In this document: positions 13,996 through 25,900 of the stretch, piece after piece
Layout: every line of letters starts with the position of its first letter
Position numbering within the stretch: position 1 is the stretch's first letter
Assembly: GCF_008831285.2 (NCBI RefSeq)
Contig: NC_045147.1
Location: forward strand, 21,902,981-21,966,980
Source: Nymphaea colorata
Lineage: Eukaryota > Streptophyta > Magnoliopsida > Nymphaeales > Nymphaeaceae
Length of the DNA: 64,000 nucleotides
Direction of reading: 5' to 3'
Notes under the pieces: generated by a model
The model's input: the letters and a program-made list of their open reading frames with translations, nothing else
Database searches by the model: none
Told to the model about the DNA's origin: nothing
Position numbers and translations under genes: made by a program

Positions 13996-16900
13996 TTATG
14001 TAGAGCATGAAGTACCAGGATTGACAGGAAATGTGTAAGGCGGAGGAATATAACTCTTCCTCATCATGCCCATCGAACCATTATCCACAGGCAATGTAGG
14101 CCTTGCAAAGTTATTGTCACGGAACTGATTTGGCACATTCATCATTGATGGATATCCTCCAGAGGACACTCCCAAGCATAGTTCTGAACTTTGTGCCAGT
14201 ATTTGATCTGGTTTTCGCACTACCTGTATCATGCATGCATCCTTCTGTCAGAGATTGTCAACATGTTCAGAAAAACTTTACACCACATTCCTAATTACAT
14301 AAAGGATATACGAAAGATCTACCTTTATTCAAACTAAGGAAGAGAGGGAAGTCACAACCTTAATATTTCTGGATTGTTTAACAAGAAGTCATATAGTATT
14401 TGTTTTGCAAAATTTCTACTTTTATGTGCATGTCACATAATTTTCAGCCTACGCATCTAAAGGCATTTGAAATACAGATTAGTGTAGTGCAACACACAGT
14501 GAGGAACATTTCTGTACTAATAGCAGATAAGATTACATGGTTGCACTATGTTTTACATTACGCACACAGTAAATAACTAGTTACCCCAGCCCCAGTCAGC
14601 TTATGATTCTGCTTGAAACTTTGCAGTTGGAAAAGCCTTGTGATAGTCATTAGAAACTATTTTGAAAATATGGCATGGTTTAGAAGCTTTATGAGAAAAA
14701 TAAGTTGCTGCCTTGATGAAATTTGAAAACCGATCAGACCCATATGTAGGTAAGTTCACCTTATATACACTTGAGGGTGTGGTGAACCACCCAGCATATG
14801 AATGGAATTTGGCTTTTGAGGACTAACCCTAACTTTAGACTAGAGAGGATTAGTGTGTGCATGAGTTCAGGTAGCAGGCAGCTGCTAACCTAGTGATCAT
14901 GCAAGGTAGAAAATATTCTGTCCAAAAGTGTGTGTGTGTGTCTCGTGATAAACATAACCTAAACAACCATCTGTTCTTCAGCTTGAACAATGCACAGCAG
15001 TGACCCAGTGAGTAAAAATTGTATGACCTAGTCAGCGTTCTTAGGCATATACATGGCTAGCATCCCATTAACTCCACGATCTTCCCTTGCTTCATTCTTC
15101 CACTTTCAGTCAATATAACTTCAAACTTTTGCAGCAGGAAAATCCTTGAAATTGTGCAAGGTAGAAAACAATATTTTCCCATATATCTCATGGTCGTAAC
15201 GAACACAACCTGCACAACCCTCTTGTTCTTGAGCTCAAACACAAAGGACCATGCACAGGAGTGAATAAAAACTTGCATGACCTATGGAACCCTTCTTAGG
15301 AATATATTCAGCTAGCATCCCATTACACCCTGATCTTCCCTTTGTCCCTTGCTTCATGCTTCGAATTCTCTGGATGCTTCTTTCAGGAGCACAGCCTCTG
15401 CACTCTCTATGGTAAAGGGAACGCAGTCTGCCTCCTAACTCACCACTTCCCTCGTAGTGAATTGGGATGCCGAATACATGTTCTCTCTTTCCCTATCACC
15501 TATTTTTATACTTTGTTTCTGCAAAAGAATGAGCAACCATCTGCAGATTGATTTTGCGCTCACACATCCTAGAAACTGGTATGACTACATTCCCACCAAG
15601 TGCAGGAGAAATATATTTCTATAGGCAATAATGAAGAAGAAACAAAGTTACATGGGAAAAGGATAAAATCTGTTCCTTGCAAGTTTTATATTCTAAACGG
15701 CTAGAAACAATATATTGTCAGACATACATAAGCAAATGATAAGGAAACTAGCCAAGCACCTTCTTTTGGTTCATGCCTTCCAGTGTCTCACTAAACAAAT
15801 TGCTGGGAGATGAAACTTGTGGAGATGGTATGCCATTGCTTCTTAGTAATCTTGGGCTCACAGAATCACTGGTATGTTCCTTAGCTATCGTTTCACGGTA
15901 AAGATGACCAAGTGCTGCCCGTAGCTGATGGTTTCTCTGCAAATGATATACTTTGGTCGCAAGTGGTACTGGCCCATCTGATACAGTTCACAACAACTTG
16001 TGATATTTAATACCAAGAACACAATGTTCAATGACAAGCATGTTGATGAATGGCTCACTACAGGCAGCCAAGACATCTCAACAATGTCAAATTTGTCAAA
16101 GGAATCATCAGCTAGACAACAAATAAGGGGTGCGCCTTTGGCAAATTATGACTTTCCTGGCTTAAGTCTTAACACTTCCCTGAACCCAGCCCCCCTCATG
16201 TTGAATAGTCTGACAAACTGTATCAGAGTCACGGAATCACTGGAAGAGAAATGAATTGTCCATCCCTGTGCAACTAATTGATTTCAGAGAAAGTTTCTCC
16301 ATGTCATCAGTTCCAGATGATCCAACAAAGAAATTATCAAAAGCAACCTCAAACTCTTGATCTTCTGAAATCAACAAGTGCACATACTTCCAATAAATGA
16401 GTTTCGTAGAATGCAATTATCTCATCCATCCACGTGAATGTGACCACATAGTAAGCATCAAAACAGATGGAGGCTGGGTCCAGATCCAGTAAAGGAACAT
16501 TGAAACAGGACCCACAGGTGACAAGCAAATGATGGCCTCAACAATGAGAAAAGCATCATGAAGTTAGACAGGAAGGACTTGTTTTATTCATTGACAGTTA
16601 CAGTTAAGCACAACTGATGAGTCCTCAGAAGGACGAAGTCTTTTGTCTCATTCTTTTGAATTTAGGAAGTGAACATTTGTGAAACATCATTTTTCATTTA
16701 TGAGAGAAGCACTGCAGGAAAGAAAGCAAAGCATTTACCACTCAGATGATCTGCTTTTGCAGCTGGTTCATGCTCAAGATCTTGTCTCGGTTTCTGGCGC
16801 CCTAGGGCAGCATCATAAGGTTGCTTTACCCCAACAGCAGAACGCTTTGAAGAGTCTGAGTGCATTTTGCCTAAGATGACATAAATAACCTTTTCATCAG

Positions 16901-19900
16901 CACAAAGACAGACGATCGGAAAGTGAAAACAAGAACATTTATAAAAGCACTCGTCCGTTTTCCAGGAAATTATCGCACACCAACAAATCACAAACTATTA
17001 TAATATAAAAAATTCAAAAACAAGAAAGCTGACTCAAACTATAAGTCAACTATGACTTTGACAACTATAGTGACAACATGGAGTCCATTATGCTTTCTCA
17101 ATTATAATGGCAACATGGAGATTTGTCCAACTTTAGGAGACAGCCGACATTAACTCAAAATTCAAATAAAAAAAGGTGAAATTTACCGTATAAAGAAATC
17201 TAACTCGTGTCAAAATCCAAGGAGAACATAACTGCTGTCATCCTGAACAGCCAAGAAAGGAAAGAAAAAAAAGGACGCATCACCACTTCATGTCAAAGCC
17301 ATGAACGCACTAATGGCTGATATGTTGAAACATATGACAAAGATGACTGCAAAGAGGTATAAACTAGAACTAAGTTGAACTTGGCATTATAATCAACAAG
17401 CACTTCATGTGCATCTTCCTCTTACTGTAACAAGATCATTAGAGTTGCTAACCAAAAAAAAAAAACGACGAAAACAAAATAAATGCTTGATAAGACAAGT
17501 GGCCAGTGTATAAATCAATGTCACATATTCAGTCACAAACATCAATATTAGCAACAGAAAAATTTCCAGTTAGATTTCACACAGAACAGCGTAACTGTGG
17601 TTACCTTTAAAAGAACGATCAACATATTAACAAGAAGAAAACACGTTGGTGAAGTTGATGGAGTAATGGAAGGGGATTTTTCTTCATTCTAACTTGTAAC
17701 TAATTGACAAATCCATTCCTCACAAAGACAATTACCTCAATTTAATACATTACCTATGTGTTAGAAGCTTACCATGGTTATGTACTTAACAGAGTGGGTT
17801 TCTGCAATTTGAAAATTGCTTCTAGGCCAAACCTCAACTCTACCTTTTCTCTTTCCAGGCACTTGTGTTATTTCACTAGAACGAAAATAGTTCCTATTAA
17901 CACATTTAACGTCAAAGACCAATATGGAATGCTTAAAAGTAGGAACGGGTTTGCCAATAGCTATAAGATATGAATAAGTATGTCGATCGGCCACAAGAAA
18001 GTGAAGAATATGATGGGAAAAAACTAGCAAATAAAAACAAACAAAAGAACCATGAAAGAAACGGAAATATTAAAGTAAAATTTGAAGCTTAGGTATGGCA
18101 ATATCATGATAAAACACTTGTAAAATAATTAAGATCCTATTGCCTAAATTTTCTTGTATGAAGTGATTGACAGCACTGTCACAAACGTGCATTATTCGAA
18201 AGAATGTGTATAATATGCAAGAAATAAGTCAGCCATATAAAACGGCAATTAGATGCATCTGTTTTAAAGAAATGCCAGAAAATAAAAAAAACGTGAAAAA
18301 ATGCGTATTATATGGATTTTTTGCATTTTTTATTAATTTGTATTTTTTATAATTTTCAGAATTTATTAAATGTTTTATTTTAAAAAAAAAATGCCAAGAT
18401 TTTTCTGAGATATACAACTTTGCCATATTATACACGAGAAATTCCTCGCCATATAATACACGTACACGATATATGTTACAATGATTGACAACAGTGCCTC
18501 CTGATTTGTAACTATCAGGACGTCATGTTCACCAAGAATATGCATTTATTTGTTTCAATTTGCCATGATGCCCAGGAAAAGAATGCAACTAAATCTATTT
18601 GAGTGAGAAACAGCAGAATTCACTTTAGGAGAAATTATTAGCATAACATTCAACAATGATTATTTTGTTCACTTTTAGCCATAACAAAGGGGTCCTTATT
18701 CAAGGAAAATGTCATTCTTTATTAATTTATACATTTTTCATGAGCTTCTAACTCACAGGAAATAACCAACCAATAGAGAAAGCTAAACAAAACCATATGG
18801 CTCCAACACTGATACTCACAACCTTGCAACAAGAGTTCACTCATTAAAAGCCATTCTAAGGCAGAACGATGGCCAGTTTAAAAGTATAATTAGTAAGTTT
18901 TAATAAGTATGTAATGCATTACTGGATGCCTTATCATTGAAAAACCTGCTTAGAGGTCATAGCAGCACATCCAAAAATGAGTTTCTAAGTTCTAACTGAT
19001 CCAACCATTCAGATATTTAAGTATAGCTTCATCCATAAAAAATTCAAAAACTGTGAAACAGATTATTTTCTTATCAGAGGACACAGAAAAGTCAAGTATG
19101 TGCAATATTACCCAATACTAATGTGACTATGTAAGCTAATAGGCATAATTCCACATGATGATGATCAATTTTATGACCATAAAGGCAACTTAGTGATGGA
19201 ATACACACAAAACTTGCACTGTGTTTCCAAATCATAACCTCTAAGCATCTTTTCCTTTTTATTAAGTAGTTGCCCCTCAACATAATTGTTGTATGGAGTC
19301 AGGGCAGGAATGTTTAGACTTTAGTGAACTAGCACGTGAACATTATTCCAAAGAAAAATATCTATAAAAAATAAACATAAGAATGACCAATAATACATAT
19401 TATATCTTACAGGTATGAGCCCCCTGACAGCATGGTCCTGTTTCTGCACTTACACCACAATGTGTTTCTAAACCATCCGATGATGGCATGGATTCTGAAG
19501 GAGCCCTGTACCAATGAACAAAAAAAAAAAGAGATGACTCATCAATAGCAGCAGAAGTGATATATAAGCTAAAACAAACTTAACTTGCTAATTTTCATTA
19601 ACTGAAAAATTAGAAGAGCATCAAGATATAGAAGCCTAAAGAAAAAAAAAATCAACATCAAGGAATAGATGTATCATCATATAACAAAAAAAGGTTGAAT
19701 AATCAAGCTGCACATTGAATAATCAATAAAATCCAGACCAAACAGCTTCTTCAGATCCTTAAAATTGTTTATATGTCAGATCTTTGATAAAGCATATAAC
19801 CTTGCACGCTTGAGTGGAGAAATTACGCCACCAGAATGATTTGTGCTTCCAGGACTAACTCCAGAACCATCACCTACTAAGGCCCCATCAATGGAAGGTG

Positions 19901-22900
19901 AGGATCCTGAAAAATAACAACAAAAGTTATCAACCCCAAAGAACCATCAAAGAGGATAGACACACCACAAGTAATGTGTGTGTGTGTGTGCATGTGTGTG
20001 TGTGTGTGTGTGTGAGTGAGAGAGAGAGAGAGAGAGTTCAAAATAATCAGGAAACATATAGCATGTCTAACTACTGTAACAAATTCTTAAAGTTATCCTA
20101 CTCTTGTAAAAAGAAAAGTAAAAAATGAAGCTAACCGAATATAATTATGGGGCCCAAACCACTGACATCAGCAACTAGTTGACCTAGTCGGCAGACTAGT
20201 CACCGAGACAGGCCCCAAAAACCCTAAGGCCAGGGGTAGTCACTAGACCACCATCTAGACTGATCAGTCAAAAGATTGGACAGACTAGTCTGTGGTTTAA
20301 CAACCAAGATTAAAACTCCCAATTACTGGCGTGCAAATATAACTAACAAGTGAGGCAGCCATTCACACATGGTGTAAATATGTTAATTGATGTACTTAAT
20401 TCCAGGATGATTTAGATAGACACGAATATAACTATGTGAACATACATTTGACTGCAGTAAAGAATATATGGTCCATGCTCAGTGTTCAGTCTAGTGAAAC
20501 TGTCTAACGAATCAATGTAACACCTGAATACGGGTTCCCCCAGTTACAACTTAGAAAAGATCATTATTATCAAGACATCATAGCAGTTATACACTGAATG
20601 TTGGAGCCTAAGCCATCCTCATCAATAGAAACAACTACATCATTGTTATGTTATTCATCCTGCGGCACCTGAAGGACCCAACCTGATGCAAGATGAAAGC
20701 ATAACCAAATTTTGTAATTGGACCCAATTAGAATTTTTAGTATTTGTAAAATGGATCCAGATCCGCAGTCCACCCCTTTCTCTATAGAAGGGGACCTTGG
20801 ATCATTTTGTAGACAGTCATCAGTTGAAAGAAATGAAGTGTTTTCTTATTCTTCTTCTGTTCTTCTTGTTCCTTGCTCGTTTGCTTGAGTTTTAGTTCGT
20901 TTAAGTTTAGTTTTAGTTTAGTTGTGAGTGCAGTTGGATTAAGATTACTTTTAATCTTAATTCTTATTGCATCACAACCCTAGCTGGTTCTAGGTGATAG
21001 TATCAGATACCCGCTCTGCAACAGTTTAGCGATCGGTAAGTGAACTCAAGCCATCACCCATATTGCAAATTCATCTAAAAATATTTACACAACTGCATTT
21101 TATCACAAGTGTGAAGAAAATTAATGCCGGTCACACAGTATCAGCATTTTATGCATACTACATTCACTTACATAAGCACCCAACCGAAAAGCAATTGAAA
21201 CAAGACAGATCACCTGAAAGATAGATAGACTCATGTGATTCTATTCAACAGAAACAAGTGAGGAAACAAACCAGAAGCTGTTTCAAAGTCATCCTTCAAA
21301 TTTATATTGTATGCTAAAGCAATGAACACGGGAATCAGAAGCAAACAAAGCAATCAAATGAATACAGTAGGCACAATTACGTTTTAGATCTCTTGAGAGT
21401 GAAGAGACAATTCCAGTGTGCATTTCATCCATATTTGCAGTTTCTGAAGCCGCTGTATCATCTCCATCAAATGACTCAGATCTTTCCTGCTCAAAGTTCG
21501 TTGCAGCTTGGTCTAGACAAAGCTAAGGATTTAAATAAAAGTATAGCAACCCAGAAATTTGTCTTAACCAGATCATCAAACATGAATATGTACATTAACA
21601 AACGACAAGTTTGTCCACAAGTATACAAGAGTATTAGAGATGGCAAGACCAAGCGTGTAGACTGGCCAATAAACCGCTGACCACCATCTTGAAATATACA
21701 GGCTTGGGCATCCAGATAAAACTGGCAAATAAACTGATGTGGCTTCCGTGACCAATCGCTGAATGGGTCAAGCCAGCACGGCCATGGACATGCAAGCATG
21801 CACCATACCCACCTGAACCCCAAAAGTGGAAAGGCAATTCCTCACAGAAGGATTACCAGAATATCAGAACAGTTTGGGGCAAGCATGCTCACGTACTCAT
21901 TTTGCAATTTCAAAGCTCAATGTGAACAGGTCGGGATATGACAGAAAACCAAGCCCACATGTTTCTCACATTATAAAGGCCCATATGCAGCATGTTGAAA
22001 TGTCCAAGTAATTTTCCCAAAATGAGTATGAAAAGTACAAAGGATACTATCGTGAGAAACAAAGACCTTTTTCCGGCCCTTCCTTGGAGGCTTCTTGTGT
22101 CCAGCACCACCATCAAGCTCCAAACCAGTATCTTCCGCAGAGACCAATGCTCCACATCTCTCTGCAAAACTATGAAAAAATATTACATACTTATATTAGC
22201 AGGCAACAGCAAACTTACCAAGAATATATTGGTTTCATTTCATGCCCTTATGAAACACTAGAAGAAACCAATGAATGAATTAGTCAATACTCGGTAAACA
22301 CTGTATCAGGCCCTTGCTGAGATGATGTAGACCAGTACAAACGCTTCTTTGTATAATTGGCTTAAACTGTTTCTCCGCTTAAAAACTAAAAAGGCCACTT
22401 TACCTGGATTTGATGTGACTAATACAGCCCAGTTCCCCATGTAAGCTTTGCAACAATTTACAGAATGAGAAACAGAAAGATAGGAGCAAGGCGCAGCAGA
22501 AATCAAGATAAAGATCAGTTATATCATGTGACTAAAGTTTGACCCCAGCTGTCCAACGACATAGGCAAGTTTGTACAAAGTAAAAAACAACATCCAACTA
22601 GAACCAAGATTGAAAACTAAAAAGCAGTCAGAACTTGGGCTTAGACCAGAATCAACCAACAAATACATCACAGCTCATTACCCTTAGGTAATCAATGAAA
22701 TTGTTTTGTCGCCAAGCAGAACAACTAGGTGCACGCTTGGCGCAATTGAATGCAGCCTTCACAAGAAGCCCTACTCCGGAAAAAAAAAAAGATAACGTGA
22801 TCAGTGAAGCAGTTTCAAATTGTCCATTAAAAATATGAAGCAAGTTTCCAGCTCATACAAGTAATTTATAATTTACAGTATATTCTATGAATTGGAACCA

Positions 22901-25900
22901 GAAATTCCCAATTCCCAAGCAAGCTCAGCCTCAGAACAATGTTTTGCACACTGCAAAAGCATTTCTCAGCCACTAAGCATAATAAAATAAACTTATTAAA
23001 ATAACTCTCCATAGACAAACGTGTTACAGATTCCTTGAAAGAAGCAGGAGGACTGCCCAATCAGATCAAAGTTTCATCTTTCTACATAATGTTCTCCAAT
23101 TTTAAGGCAGTAATAGTGGCTACCTTAGTAAATAACTTGTCATTGCTTTTAACCCTACCATTTTATACCAAGAGATGCACCTCAGGCATTGATTTACTGC
23201 CCTTCCTTCACTTGAAGATATTTAGTTCAACCCCTTGCCACGTGGACAAAGTTTATGTCAACAAAACATGGAATAGCTGAACTAAAAGAGTCATAGCACA
23301 ACTTGTAGGCAAGCACTCAACCAGCCCTTTCTACCTTCTGACCAAATAGCATTTAAAACTATATTAATCTGCCAGATATGTTTTAAAAATACAACATTAG
23401 TCACAGACTAGGCAAAGCTGTAAGCTTGCTGTATTCAAACTCACTGCCTTCACAAGCACCTCCTAGGTTACTAAAAGATGCTAAAACAAACCTACAAGAT
23501 AAAGCTATACATGACTACGACCGCACTTGTAAGTTGTAACTACACTAAGTTTCTGCTTCCTGCAACCTTACTTGATCATTGCAACAATCTCAATCAATAT
23601 TCTACAGCATCACTACAATCACAACTTGACAATCAATTCAAGCACTGCTTGTGGCTGGGACACATCATAATTGAAGCATGAAAATTTTGTGTAATAAAGA
23701 AAAAACCAACAAAACCTTACATTTTGTTAGCACCTCCTTAACCCCACTCGCTCACCCAAGGAGAATCCCAGGTTCGAGAAGTAACTGTATTTAGTCTTAG
23801 GTTTTTCAATCCCCAGTAAGCTCAGTATATATCCCTTAAACAGGGGATCGGGTCTTATTAGTTGCTAACTAGTCTCGACCCACTACTGACTAAACAGGGT
23901 GATGGCCACCCGACTCAAGTCGAAACAGAAACATGGAAATGAAATGCTATCAAAAGAAATGCAACAAAAGGGAAAGACAGCTCGAGGGGTTCAGGTCCAG
24001 CTCTAAAATTTTGAGATCTATAAACTGGAGAAAAGAGTCGAAGCATATGATAGAGAAAATAAATTAAGATTAGAATAATAAATGTTATGCAAGCTGATAT
24101 TTTCCATGTAATAAAATATTTCCCAAATGAAAGTGGAAAAGAAAAGGCACACCACAATAAAGCCAACGGAAAGATAGAGATCGATTCAACGGACCTGCAT
24201 GTGCTGCATATTGACTGGCTTTAACAGGTTTCTTGCATGCATTACAAGATACCTGCAGCATGACAGTTTCCATTAAAAACAAGAATGGCGAATAATATCA
24301 ACTAATTGCATATCTAACTAAAAAAACGCTTACAGATCAAGCAATTGCATTGTCAAGTTACCAAATGGATCTCATGAATGATTGATTAATGAGTCCCATG
24401 GTGGATATGTTTGGAACAACAATTCTTCGGGAAAGCTAGTACTCCCAAAATCAGTTGGGCCCACATAATCAAGCAAACAAGGAACTCAGGAATCACAATG
24501 CACGTGTTCTGCGCATTTTGAATCCAACAATCCAGTCTTCCATCTTATGGAACAGCTGGAACAGAAACGTCTCATGGCATATCTGCGTTTTATGCATTCA
24601 CTCAGAGTGTAAGCAAAAGCAAATTGAGAACTGTCTGCCACGTGGAAAGCTCTTCCTGCAACACCAGGAACAGCTACCAGAATAGCTGTATGTGCCTTTG
24701 CAGAAGAAATGAATCCGAAAGATCATAATAAATTATGTGATTTTTGCTCTCTTTCAGTCATTGTTTTTCATTGCCTTGGCCTAAAACAAAATCGACTCTA
24801 CTAAAACATCTACTAAAAATGCCTTCTCCTTAGCTTCAAAATGGTCCAAGCAAATCACATTTTCCTACTTCATGCAGGTCGCTTTCCATCATTTCTGTGG
24901 TCATTCTTAATGAGCAGTTCCTGTTCTTTCTGCTGCTTCTGGCAGTGCTTGATGCTAAGCAAGCAATGGATGTAAAGACCTGAATGTCAAGAAGATTCCC
25001 CAGTGCCTGGACTGTATACTTATAACTTTTTGTAGGCATTCATTTAGGGATGTATTTAATTAGATAGCAACAGTCCTTTTGTCACATGATACCAACCCAA
25101 AGAGATATATTCCGGATCCTTATAGTCAACAGGGAGATCACCAGGGTATAGCTCAAAGATGTATGTTGCACATGCATGCAAATACATACCCAATACCCAC
25201 TGGATAAATGTGTAAGCTAAGCACCAAAAGTATGTAAATTATTGGCATACCCATATATGCCAGCACCCAACAGTAATGAAATCAATACAAAAACACAACG
25301 CATTTTGAAGTTTGAAGTTTGAAGTTTGAAGTTTGAAGTTTGAAGTTTGAAGTACTCATCCTGCACACGTATGAAATCTCTAAAATAAAAAAGTAGGTGA
25401 GAACCACCAGTTTGGCAATACTTTTTCTGCCGAAAGGGTAAAGAAATGATATGGTTTGTCTAAACAGCAGCCAGTGCTCTAATACCATGATGATTTTCCT
25501 CTGCTATAATACAATGGAAAGTTTAAATGAAAACCCTAGTCTCAAGACTGCAGCAAAGGAAGCATTCAAATCAATTGAAACATAAGAGAACCTTTTCATG
25601 AAGTCACCTATTATTAGAATTATTCAGCCATTTCTCTTGGACATGTTTAATAAGCTGCAGAAGCAGAACATAAGAAAAAAACTTGAATGAAGCATCAAAA
25701 TGAAAATGTTGTGTCATGCATCACAAGGCTTATCTCTAAGAGAATAAGAATGCACAGACAAGGATGATTAGGATGTCATTCGCTCATTCCTAGATTTGTG
25801 ATCATGAGTACTCTATTGATATCTCTGACCATGAAATCACGATGTCAATAAGCATGTCAGTATCCAAAAACATAAGAATAAAAATTTATAAAGAAAATGA

